A stretch of 64,000 nt of DNA, taken from positions 124,001 through 188,000 of the forward strand of contig CAJQUW010008619.1 in NCBI GenBank assembly GCA_907163375.1, in the 5' to 3' direction. Origin of the DNA: Prostheceraeus crozeri. Lineage: Eukaryota; Platyhelminthes; Polycladida; Euryleptidae. Of this stretch, positions 11,061 to 21,360 are shown piece by piece. Position numbers and translations under genes: made by a program. Position 1 is the stretch's first letter. Every line of letters starts with the position of its first letter. Below the pieces are notes generated by a model. That model saw only the letters and a program-made list of their open reading frames with translations. It did not search any database and had not been told where the DNA came from.

Positions 11061-12462
11061 AACTTGTCCGAACCGTGTGAGAGATAGGCTTCCACACTCT
11101 TAGTTTGCTAAGATGACATCGTTCAATGGTTCTGCATGAGCAATGAACAAAAAATGTTGGATTTTGTTGAATAATGTGTCTTTGCAAAAGCTAGATCTTA
11201 TACAACATCCCTGAGGAGTCCTGTGAACATTTCATGAATCCTATGCCTCAGAGAATCAATGCTGTTCGTGCAGCCAATGGATGTCAGACCAAGTGCTAGA
11301 TGTGGCCTCATATTACTAATTATTATATTCAAAAAATTAATAGACTGAGCGTAGCAGATTTTACTATCTCTTATCAACTTTGTTATGAGACAAACAGCTG
11401 AAAATCAGAATGATAAAATGAAATTTGTGACAATGATATCTTCATTCGAATAAATTTTTTAACATTTTGAACAGTACCATCGCAGCCGATTTTGTTGGAA
11501 GTTATCATTTTCTGACAATTCACCCGCCTCCGAAATACTTATTCCAATGTAAGATTCTGACTGAGGAGGTAAACATAGAGAGGATTCCGATAGTTTATCC
11601 CGAGATAAACATAGTTCTGCTAATTAAAGATCTCTTTCTCGAAAAACTGGAAAAAACCCGACAGCGTCACCAGTCAAACATTTCGAGTCCTCATTTATGA
11701 ACCTAAAGCTGTTGAAACATATTGGGGCATTTGGGAAGGAAATCGCAAGGGTTTCAGTCAAGTGACCTGGAGCTTTTTTCCTTGAAATATGAACTCAAGT
11801 GATTCCTTTATAGAAAAGCTTCATCATGTCAATTTTGGAGCTTCATCAATTTTTGTCTGTGGCTCCGTAAAGCGCATTTGTGGCGAGAATAGAACACGAG
11901 CCACCAAGATTGTCAGATAGGCCTAAGAATCTTTATTTACAGCTGCTAGTGTGCAAGCGAAAATGCTGCAGCGATGTTTTTCAAGAATCCAAACTGCCAC
12001 TTTTGTGCATTTTCATCCATGAAATACATCATTATCTTGTATCAAAGTCTGGATAGAGACGTCGCAGATGATTTCTTACTACGGATAACCTTTCTTACAG
12101 TCCTAATTGTGTCCTAAACCCATCAGAGTCGCTAGTTAGATAAGTGCTCGGAAAGGTTTTCAAGTACAGTTTGTTGATATTTTAAAGATCATAAAAGATA
12201 GTCGGAAAAGAAAAGGCTAACTGAACTGCGATATTCATCAATCAATATCCTAAGCGGATTTATCGATAACAGATCTGTATGAACCAAATCAATATCACTT
12301 CACATAGCATGACCAGTGACGCCTATCAGGAATTAGGTAATAATGTCAATATTCTGAGAATCAACAGGAAACTTGTGACATCACTGCAAAACTCATTGTT
12401 TCACCGACACACCAATGGATGATCGATGCAATAACTGCCACATCAAACAGAAAATATCAGTG
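11061..12462. other. No gene seen
   Basis: A 77-codon frame at 11,467-11,700 has no family signal. No repeats were recognised. Confidence 0.45.
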
Positions 12463-12522
12463 AATGCCCTGACTATAAAAAGATTTGTTCAAAATGCCCT
12501 GACTATAAAAAGATTTGTTCAA
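12463..12522. repeat. Perfect 30-bp tandem duplication
   Basis: The unit beginning AATGCCCTGACTATAAAAAG and ending TTTGTTCAA occurs twice head to tail with no difference, at 12,463-12,492 and 12,493-12,522. This suggests a recent replication slippage event. Confidence 0.9.
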
Positions 12523-12861
12523 GAGTGTTTACAATGATTACAAAACAACCGCTCAATGTTACACAAATGGCAGAATGAGCCTGAAATTCTCAATAAACAG
12601 TTGATATCAGTCAGTGCTTCTGTTACTTTAATGGTTCACAGAACCAATAGGTCCAGCAAGTGCTGGAGTCCTTTGAAATTTATAGACATTAAAAGATGGT
12701 TTACAAATCTTTAAAGAATAACTGCAAATGATCGTCAAGCTGTTTTGTTTGCAATGCTCAGTAGTGTAGTCGCAAATTCTTAGGAAATATAAGGCTACTG
12801 ATCAAAAACTTCACTGAATTATGAAATTTAACGCCAGTAATAGTTATTTACACAAATAGCA

Positions 12862-13240
12862 TATGATTGCTTCTTTAGAGCATTCTACGAGTTAGATATC
12901 TTAAATGCCCGAATCCTATTTAGTGCGGGCTATTTAAATCGAACGAGTTCGAATGCTATGATGAAGCAATCTCATGCACGAGTTGCGTAGAGAATTTTAT
13001 TTGACGACGTGCTATGATGATCAAGAGTATTTGAACAGAAATTTGGCCCAATCAGTAGTGAAAATATCTATTCACATGCCTAGTCTATACTAAAGCAGGA
13101 CAAGAGCACTCATAATTGGCATAGATTAGCTCCTTCCCGTGCAATATCACTTTAAATTATTATTCACGCACGGAGACAAATAAATTCTATTGTAAACCCT
13201 TCATATCCGCTTCTTGCTGCACATGTAACTTCCATGACGT
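12862..13240. repeat. Foldback-rich dispersed repeat, short copy
   Basis: This is a collinear, internally deleted relative of 2,690-4,420. It shares the blocks GATGAAGCAATCTCATGCAC (12,960), GACGTGCTATGATGATCAAG (13,006), ACTAAAGCAGGACAAGAG (13,088) and CATAATTGGCATAGATT (13,110). The strong hairpins of the long copy are absent. Confidence 0.65.
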
Positions 13241-13724
13241 AGTTCAGGTGGAAATGCTGACGAAATTCTTCTTGTGTCAAACACCACACCCATCAATAGT
13301 TCTATTGTGTTTATTTGATTATGTATTTATGTGGACGTCAACAGTCTGGCAGTGTCAGTACTAATGAATGGTTAGCGCAAATCCGTCACCTCACCCAGCG
13401 CCAATTACATAACCGATTCCAGTGCCGGAAAATTACGAGCAAGTCTACGGTGGCGACGCCATCAGCCACGCAAACAAAACACCGGAAGATTACAAACAAT
13501 TGCTATTGAAGAGGAAAACTCGGTTAAGTGATTGTTAAACGCTAACCAATACAGCACGGTTGCAGCCACTCTCAATTGACTGCCGGATAGACAGCGCAGT
13601 TCATTGCTAAACTGCGCCTGAAGTTACATAAAGTTAAGGCAATATTATCGACGGCTTTTCACATGAGGAAACTGCGGAATTTCTATTGCAGGTACTTTTA
13701 ACCTCTTAGTTTTCTTACAAAAGA

Positions 13725-14835
13725 TGGATGATTGCCAAGACTCCGAGATTGCGTTGGAAAAATGTCATGAATTCGTGCAACAGCAATGTGAAAGCAGCAA
13801 CGCCTCTTTGTTAGTTGAAATTCATTTCGGTGGAATGGTAAATTATTTACAAAAGATACATAGACGATATTATTACAGGACCGTTACCGAAAGAATGCGA
13901 TGATTTCAATAAAATTCTAGAAATTTGAAAAATAGTGATAACAAAAGTATTCAGTTCACAATAGAACTACCTGAAATTCAACTAAATAATCTTGATATCA
14001 GTATTTGGATAGAGGAAAAATGTTATATTATAAATAGTGCAGCAAGGACATAAAATCTGACAATTCGCTTAGCGAAGACAGTTGGATTTCTAGTGCTATT
14101 AAACATAATTTCATTGCAAATACTCAGAATACTGTAGAAAATAGATGCAACACTGATTTAAAGAACGAATTTTTATGTAATATATATACAAAAAATCAAA
14201 GAAAATGGATATATGAAACGTGGTATAAAAACACAAACGCAAACGTGGAAAGGCATGTTTAGATAAAAAGTATTGCACCAACATTTCCTCCTACGCTTCG
14301 ATGATAAAACGAATAGAATAGAAAGAACGAATAGTTGAAGGATTGTTTTACTATTAAAAAATGAATAGGCATGATAACTGTAGATGCTGCAATATTTTGC
14401 CGCGAAGAAAGTCACGTTAAGGATGTTATAAATATTTATCAATTAAAATGCAAAATATGCAACAGCAGCTATATTGGTAAATCATCTTGAAGATTTAAAG
14501 TTAGATACCAAGAACATTGTCGCTGTGTAAATAAGGGTGATGACAAGAGTGCTTTGAGTGCGCAAGTCCGTAGCGATTGTAGCTGTGCGAGTGCTGATGA
14601 TTTACGGTTGATATTTTGAAGCGTGCTGTGGACAATGTTGAATGTGCGTTGTGGGAAGCGAGGTTGATTCAGGCTCGGTCTCCGGCGGACATGTTTTAAG
14701 TTGCACCGCATGGAGTTGCCTTCATTTTGTATAAACACGCCCTTCATCTCATCTGTAATTTCTGCCACTTGCGTTGAAAAAAGGTCTGGACCCGAAACGT
14801 CCGCTGATATAAAAAAGAGCTTTTTGATTTGTTTG
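13725..14835 (+). pseudogene. Penelope-like retroelement remnant (RT plus GIY-YIG)
   Basis: Fragments of one protein appear in the order expected for Penelope-like elements. A reverse-transcriptase catalytic segment RYIDDIITGPLPKECDDF (about 13,855-13,910) contains the YxDD box. A thumb-like stretch follows with ELPEIQLNNLDISIWIEEK (about 13,960-14,020), then SDNSLSEDSWISSAIKHNF (about 14,058-14,115). A GIY-YIG endonuclease start, YQLKCKICNSSYIGKS, lies at about 14,435-14,485, followed by FKVRYQEHC. Downstream, GGTCTGGACCCGAAACGTC (near 14,780) is the kind of 3' end seen in this class. Multiple stops and shifts break the frame and the 5' half of the RT is missing, so it is inactive. Confidence 0.75.
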
Positions 14836-15104
14836 AGTCATCGAAAATAATTGCCGTAAAAATGAACAAATTGTTGCAAAAATACAATCAATTTATTTTA
14901 CGATACCCTAGTCACTCACCCATCACAGGAAAGCATCCCACGTTCAGATAACTTTTTGAAAATCCTACAACTGAACATATCTAATCACAGACAGTCGTTC
15001 ATGGATTCCAAAGCACTATTAGGCCTATTTGGTGCATATCATATTCATTTCCTTATTCTACAAATAGCCACACTTTTGAGTTACATTGAGCTTTATTTAG
15101 TTAT

Positions 15105-15230
15105 TTCAAGAATTGGCTAATCCAATGGTTACAACTTCATTGCAATTGTAAATCTACGTATTCGAGACATCAGTCTTCATCAGGACTACTTCAATTAATT
15201 ATTCAGATCAATAAGAATTACATTCTACTA
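15105..15230. repeat. Possible Penelope-type terminal repeat fragment
   Basis: The block TACGTATTCGAGACATCAGTC followed by TTCATCAGGACTACTTC resembles terminal repeats of Penelope-like elements, and it lies 300 bp past the Penelope remnant. The call is by resemblance only. Confidence 0.3.
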
Positions 15231-15712
15231 AAAATAAGTGCTGGATGATTGAGTGAAAAAATGGAGCTAAATTGTTGGCATAAAAACATATACAAGTAAA
15301 AATTATCGACAAAAAAATGTCAAGCAATAATTCTCTAAAGTGCATTTAGTTCGAAAAAGTGCGACTACGTTTAAGGGCGAGATAAGTAAAATAAGAACAC
15401 AGCCGCAAGCCAGTTTATAATGGCCGATTCTCAAATATGAAGAAGTCTTCAAACATTTCCTGTCGAACAATTACGAACTGATTAGCTACTCGGAATGAAG
15501 ATGAAGATTGCTTGAACCAGAAAAGGGAAAATCATAGAACAAATAAAGGAACACATGCTGTTCTCTGAATGTAATGCTAATTGATTGTAAATGGAACGAT
15601 TGTCTGAATGGAAATGAGAATCAATATTAACCCAATGACAATCGACATGTTATTCAAGCAATTCTTCTGTAAACAGTTCTACTGTATCATAACAAGTCTA
15701 TGGATTCCAGGT

Positions 15713-15965
15713 CATAGAAATAAACTGTTTATCTGAAGTTCGCTAGAATGGAAATTGACTCAAGGTCGCGGCACATCCGGGGGAACTAAGTTGGGGCATG
15801 AAGAACCAATTAAAAGCTTCGATTTACACATGTGACTGATTCTGACCCAATCATACAGACGGCAGGTGCATCTAAGTGAAAATGCGTGCGATTTATGTGC
15901 CGTTATTGTGCATTGCATGAAGCTTAATTTCCATTCTAGAGGTTTTATTGTTGTCAATTTCTATG
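15713..15965. mobile_element. Non-autonomous DNA element (CATAGAAAT MITE), copy 1
   Basis: This is a 253-bp element with imperfect terminal inverted repeats (CATAGAAATAAA on the left, TTTCTATG on the right, plus internal AGAATGGAAATT and AATTTCCATTCT). It is flanked by a perfect 8-bp target-site duplication, TTCCAGGT (15,705-15,712 and 15,966-15,973). A second copy in the opposite orientation lies at 37,938-38,400, also with a perfect 8-bp duplication. The 8-bp length points to hAT-type transposition, although the CATAG terminus is not the usual CAGTG/CAGGG. It has no coding capacity. Confidence 0.9.
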
Positions 15966-16200
15966 TTCCAGGTTGTCCCGGATATCCAATTCGACCGAAA
16001 AGTGAAAAGTGAAACGGTACACGACCGTTCTGTTCAAATAATGAAGTTATTTATTCATTTGTTTGTTGCATCTTATTTTAGCAAGAAGATCTATAATTGT
16101 GAAGAAGGTTTATACTCAAGACTGCATTCGGTGCATGTAAATGAATTGAAATTATTGTCATGCTGCTTGACCAGTAGTTTCTATTTGTGCCAATTACTCA

Positions 16201-16586
16201 CAGGGTTTTTTAAGGCGTTTTAGGGACCCGAATCGAGTCCCTAGTTTGGAAAATCGGGTCCCTAGAATCAGAGAATAAATAATATTGTGCTGATCTGCTG
16301 TCATCCACTTCTATTCTTCTATCTGACAAGCGAGATTGGCGAGTGGGTAATGTGAGAGAAGTTATGTTTATTGGAGTGATAGCAGAGAACGTGTGCTAAA
16401 TATTACAGCTAATGTGCTAATATTACATGTGCTAAACCATAGATGTACTTAACTTTACTTTTACATGGATCAAAACCCTCCAGGATGCCACCAATGTCAT
16501 GTAGAACGGATATCTAATTATAGCATTTAGTATGAAATATTTTCGGGTCCCTACAAGGTCCCTAGAATTTTCCTTAAAAAACCCTG
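16201..16586. mobile_element. hAT-type MITE (386 bp)
   Basis: The ends CAGGGTTTTTTAAGG and CCTTAAAAAACCCTG are perfect inverted copies, with further inverted GGGACCC/GGGTCCC blocks inside. The 8-bp target duplication ATTACTCA flanks it exactly (16,193-16,200 and 16,587-16,594). CAGGG termini and an 8-bp duplication are hAT hallmarks. It has no open frame of note. Confidence 0.93.
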
Positions 16587-16594
16587 ATTACTCA

Positions 16595-16994
16595 TGAAGT
16601 GTAATTGATTACAATAACAAATTACTCCGTTTTTCTTCAATAACTTAAGATAATTGCAGGGATTGCACTATTCATTTTCCCTCTTTTCCTTGGCGGAGAT
16701 GCAAAGGTCTATCACTACTGCTCCCCGGAATACAGACCACGCTTGCAGCTTTGATGCAAAATTGTCACTTTTTTATTCCCCAAGTGCTTTCGGCTCACAT
16801 CTTTACTGCGATTCAAACAGAAGATACAGTGCTGTAATATCGAGACTTGTGGCTTCTGGGAGACTTTATTACGATTGAAAAAACATCTGCATTAAGGTTT
16901 AAATTGATTTAAAGATTTAAACTGTGGCTTGTTGAAGAATTTCTGTGCCTCTCATTTCCCGAGGGGAAATTTATAGTAGGTCTACTAGCCCTAC
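16595..16994. other. No gene seen
   Basis: A 74-codon frame at 16,654-16,878 has no family signal. Nothing else was recognised. Confidence 0.4.
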
Positions 16995-17540
16995 TAGGCC
17001 TTACTTACTTACTTACTGACCGGTTTTACGTCCTTGGTTCCACCAGTTTTGAGGGTTGGACGGTATTCCATGCCGATTCCAATGTTGAGGACGGATAGCG
17101 CTCCTCCATGCACCACGATCCTGTGCAGTTCGACGATCGAGCCACAGGTCGCGGAGGTCCTTGTCCACATTGTGAATCCATCTTTTCTTCTGACCTCCTC
17201 GGATGTTCGGACCAGGCACTTCAAACGTCATAATTTTCTTTGGCCATAGCCAGTTAGGCATACGTTCCGAACCATCGAAGGCGACTTGACCTCAGAACGC
17301 TTTTAAGGTTTGTGATGCCTAGGGCATGCCTTAGCTCAGCCATCGATTTCCGCTCACTTAACTTCGTGGAGCAGATCCATCGGATCATCGCATTTTCATT
17401 TCTTTCCAGTCGGCTCACATAATCAGTCCTTACAGCCCACGTTTCTGAGGCGTAAAGCAGCACACTTCGGACACAGGCTTGGTAAACATATCCTCTTCGC
17501 CGGAGGGAGATACCACAATTGGTGAGCACTGGAAGCAACT
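16995..17540 (-). pseudogene. RTE-like LINE, C-terminal end of reverse transcriptase
   Basis: The minus strand encodes the distal part of a non-LTR retrotransposon polyprotein in two overlapping frames. The first (17,254-17,538) has VYQACVRSVLLYASETW and RLERNENAMIRWIC, then LRHALGITNLKSVLRSSRLRW. A frameshift near 17,255 leads to a second part with KLEVPG-like FEVPGPN, GGQKKRWIHNVDKDLRDLW and RRTAQDRGAWRSAIR (17,013-17,250). The element ends in a (TAAG)n tail at about 16,999-17,016, as expected for an RTE-type 3' end on this strand. It is 5'-truncated, which is usual for LINEs. Confidence 0.85.
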
Positions 17541-18132
17541 CACGGAATGTTTTCCAAGCCGACTTAACAAGCCTACTAATTATCTGATTTGCATTTTCCG
17601 ATCATCAATTAGAGGGGGAAAGAATAGCACAACACCGGCACTTAATTTAGATTTTGACAGTTAGTTTCGTAGTAAATTTCTTCAACAACTTTCTTGTTGT
17701 TGTATACCCGGTGCACATTTTAACGCATTATCGACGAGGAAAATAAGGCAATGCCAATGAATAGAGCTGACCGCAAAGAAATCGCAATTAGATCTCAATT
17801 ACATGGCTAAAAAAGTAATTGATTACAATTACAAATTAAAGCAATTGTAATTGAAATTACGTCGCAATTTCAACACAAGTTTGCACTTGATAGATGCACA
17901 GAAAATTAGAAACAATAGAAGTTCCTCTCTAGCTGTGACATGATTCGAGATTTGTTCACATCCGTTCAAAGGGACAATAATCATAACATACGTCAACTGC
18001 TTAATCTTCATATAATCGGGAGGATCGACTATATTCGATTTACCTAACTGTGTCAATAATCATGATCCTCTACACGTGAGGAAATGTCAGTACTACAACA
18101 CGAATTCATTTAAAAATAGCAAATATTCTTCT
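17541..18132. other. No gene seen
   Basis: AT-rich, with no recognised feature. Confidence 0.45.
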
Positions 18133-18244
18133 GGACGTTCTCCATCTGTAAATTTCACATGACTAAGGAGTGCTGCGGACGCCTCCGTGCGCATATTTTA
18201 ACCTTTGTATTTTCAATACAGATGGAGAACGTCCGATACACAGA
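18133..18244. mobile_element. 112-bp MITE with perfect 18-bp inverted ends
   Basis: GGACGTTCTCCATCTGTA (18,133-18,150) and TACAGATGGAGAACGTCC (18,227-18,244) are exact inverted copies around a 76-bp interior. No clear target-site duplication is visible, so the superfamily is unassigned. Confidence 0.8.
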
Positions 18245-19420
18245 TTGCTATGAATTCATTTGTAGTCTTTGAATACGATTTATTTGTACGTCATGGTCGA
18301 CTTTCTCACTAAATAGATGAATAATAATAAGTTACTGTCGAGAAATAATTGAATAATAATTATTGAACATTTTGCTTTGTGACTAATGCTATTGAATTTG
18401 AAATGCCTAAATTCGATTTTGATAACAAAAGTGCATCTGTCCTTCCATCATATAAATTGCATGCTCCATCATAGCACATTCTATTTGCTATATCGACATT
18501 TGAACATCTCTGATGCCAGCGTCATCCTCTTGACAGCATCCTCCGTGTTAGGTACCAGTTTACTTCATTTTAAGATAAAATCAAAGTTTATCCGCATGTC
18601 ACTGTAAATATCATTCATGTTAGCCTCAATTCGGCAATAAAGCCATGTGACTTTTGACTGTGGACAGAATTTCGTTGTTCTAAATAGTAAGATGTAAGTC
18701 AAATTACACAGAGATATTATTTTGAATGCAAACTTTCATCGTTTGCATAATTCTTTCAAGCAAATCCTAACATTACGAAGTTATAGGGATGTAGCTCAGT
18801 CATAAAGTTTGAACATTTTGAATCGGCTTTGCTAAATTAATGACATAAATATTAGCAGTTTGGATTATGTTTTTAAATGACATTTTTTTGTATTTTGTAG
18901 TGAAAATGCCTGTAAAGAGCCATTTCACATATTTAGTGGCAGTATTCTGTAATAAATTGGCTACATAATTTCACTGCCTCCGACACACAATATTAAGTAT
19001 TATGGCTGTATCTCACTCCAATGATATACCACAAAAACGACGTGACAATCGCCAATCAACCAATCAACGAAGGTTGTCCCAACTTAATCTTTTGGGTTGG
19101 TCGAGGTAAACATTGATATATCATCGTTATGGATTCTTCTGTTATATTAATTACCCAGTAATGATTGAGATCTGTAAAGTGACTAGCTATTTGATCACTT
19201 TTTTTAGTTGACCAACCTTCTATATCTTCTCATTCGGGAAATTATTCTTCATATCTGTGTTCTTTCGTCCTTAGCCGATGGGCCCTGCATGGTGCATAAG
19301 CAAGTCCTGTGTGCCCAAGATCTGACTCTCACGGTTGTCAAGAGCAGCCAACTGATTCGACTCCGTGTTTCACATGAGTTGACGAGGAAACAGTTTTCAG
19401 TACACACTATTTTGACTTAC
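18245..19420. other. Likely intron of the PKC gene, 3' side; no exon found
   Basis: This lies downstream of the donor site on the minus strand. I looked for the following kinase exon (expected VDWWALGVLM-type motif) and found none here or anywhere down to position 1. Confidence 0.4.
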
Positions 19421-19508
19421 TGTAATTTTCCCCTCGCAAAATTTCAGGTGCGATGTAATTGGGAGTTCCACAGAAGGTTCCTGTCATCACGCCATTCTTG
19501 ATTCCTTC
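19421..19508 (-). CDS. Protein kinase C exon, activation segment
   Basis: On the minus strand an acceptor (TTGTGTTGCAG) is followed by 88 bp with no stop, then a donor GTAAGT. The exon encodes [10 protein letters not shown] followed by [17 protein letters not shown] and NY. This is the activation loop of an AGC-type Ser/Thr kinase, with the phospho-acceptor Thr in TFCGTP and the APE motif. In PKCs the family reads MCKEG..TFCGTP[DN]YIAPEIL, so the exon starts just after the conserved [14 protein letters not shown] is closest to atypical PKCs, whereas EGI-NGV resembles novel (epsilon-type) PKCs, so the subtype is open. Such kinases act at membranes in signalling and cell polarity. No stop, shift or lost key residue is seen. 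It is 29 codons plus one base, so the following exon starts in phase 1. No other exons were found in the window. Confidence 0.88.
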
Positions 19509-20266
19509 CTGCAACACAACAATTGAAGTAGACACATTTCTCGTTTATACAAAATCTTCAGATAATTGTTCAAATTCATAAAGTTTCATGGCTGTAGCTC
19601 TATGTATCAATGCTCTACAAAAATGCATCTTGAAGATAATATGAATTCTATGTAATGGATGCAAGATGGTTATATCCACTACAATACTTATGGAACAATA
19701 CATCAAAAATGTTCGACATGACGTAAAAATAGCTCTCTTGATCAGTTTGCAGCTGTAACCTTGTTTTTACTCCATTTCTCGTAACATTTCGAGACAAATG
19801 AAATCTTCACAAAAAATTCGGAATACCGGAAAATGGTCCACCATGACCTTCAACACCAACAAAGATCAAATCTCTTATCGACATCATTTACAGTTAACTG
19901 TCCTTTCATAACATGTCAGCGATGAGAAAATGGAGACATTATGACGAACAAATCAGTCCACTGATGATAGAAATGTGTGAAAACGTTCATTACAAAGCAA
20001 GAAATTTCAGCGAAAAACTCAATTTCAAAATCATTAGAAGTGATGTATAGACTCTCAGATACATGGCCAGACATGAGATCCGGCATCATTCAAATACAAT
20101 GTTCAACTGTATTGCAAATAAGCTCATGTCAGCAGTTGGGAACACGTTCAGAATGTACGAGTAAGAAGCATTCTGAATTGATGACGATAATTATTCTACA
20201 CTTATTATTATTATGACAAGAGCTACTGTCGAGGTGAACCGGTCGAAAAGCTCGTGAACGGGCTCA
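19509..20266. other. Likely intron of the PKC gene, 5' side; no exon found
   Basis: The upstream neighbour on the minus strand should encode the DLKLDN / DYGMCK part of the catalytic loop. I found no such motif here or further up the window. Confidence 0.4.
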
Positions 20267-20420
20267 GTCTCATAACAGCGAATCTCAAAATAGCGAAAAC
20301 GTATTGCATAATCTTAAGAAGTCACTGAGAAATTATGTTGAAATAGTTTATTAAAGGTAATTGGATTAGTAAATAATACCCATCATTCATACCACTGACA
20401 AGGATATGAATTTCCATATA

Positions 20421-20444
20421 TAATAATAATAATAATAATAATAA
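20421..20444. repeat. (TAA)n microsatellite
   Basis: Eight AAT/TAA units lie inside the MULE-derived element. Confidence 0.85.
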
Positions 20445-20698
20445 AGACGTATATTTTCAGATATCACACACCCCAATACTGAGAATCGTGGGGCTAGTAC
20501 AAAGTATGATTATACCAAGAAAAAGCAAACTTAACAAAAATAATGTGTCGAAGGAAAATTCACAGACAGAAGTCAGAGTTATAAAGTCTCGTCATGCTTG
20601 AGATGAAACATCTGCTACGCTGTGCTGTACATATGCCTTGTACAATGTATATGAAATAAGCTTATGAAAAAAATGAGAATGTATATAAAATATATTCT

Positions 20699-21005
20699 CT
20701 AAAAACCCATTATGTACGAGACAGCCTTGGCATAAGCTTGGCGACTGAGTTCATTTAAAATGTATTGTTCGCGCAATCGGTCTAGTATTTCGTTTAAAGT
20801 AACATATTTAGTCTTTCTCCTATTTGTTGGTGCTCCAAAATCTAGTTGACTCATCTCAATGTTTTACATTTTCTGCTCCTCAACGAATGTACGCGTGATC
20901 TTGAAGATATTTGGATGGGCACTTCCCACACACTCTTTCAGTTTCATATGCCATCCCTCCAAATGATTTGTAATTCGAACATCACTGTTGTATAGTGATT
21001 CCATA
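20699..21005 (-). pseudogene. MULE transposase, C-terminal exon remnant
   Basis: On the minus strand, after an acceptor-like TTTTTGTATTTCAG, the sequence encodes SMESLYNSDVRITNHLEGW, then HMKLKECVGSAHPNIFKI and TRTFVEEQKM, then a stop. The same frame continues with NRRKTKYVTLNEILDRL and EQYILNELSRQAYAKAVSYI. TNNHLEGWHR..N...G..HPN.WK is the typical C-terminal signature of the FLYWCH-associated and MULE transposases of invertebrates. The catalytic core upstream is missing, presumably by internal deletion, so the element is non-autonomous. Two stops, one internal and one terminal, are present. Confidence 0.75.
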
Positions 21006-21360
21006 CTGAAATACAAAAATAAGCATATGTATCTTCTATATATTTTGACAGTGAAACGATAGTGATGATGTGGCCATTTAAGTTATCTACTAATCAAGCA
21101 GGCATAATTTCTCGAGGACTTCTTAAGATTATGCAATACGTTTTCGCTATTTTGAGACTTCGCCAGTATGAAAATACGCTATTTTGAGATTCGCTGTTAT
21201 GAGACGACCCCCATGAACGACGTTGTCACTTTGCTCATTGTAAAATGCAGAATGTCGAGCTGGAATCGACAACATCGCAGAATGGATCTCCACTGACTAT
21301 TGATGCGGAACCCTCAAAACGGTGCAAACTCTGTTCTCCAAAATGCTTATGTAAGGAGTT

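Larger units (their letters stand above)
20267..21205. mobile_element. MULE-derived element with about 57-bp inverted ends
   Basis: The left end GTCTCATAACAGCGAATCTC plus the next 37 bp (20,267-20,323) matches the inverted right end (21,117-21,205), where an extra 32-bp partial duplication of the CGCTATTTTGAGA block is inserted. Between them lie a C-terminal MULE-type transposase remnant on the minus strand and a (TAA)n run. Long inverted ends with a MULE remnant fit a Mutator-like element. I could not find the expected 9-bp target duplication, so the outer limits may be slightly off. Confidence 0.75.
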
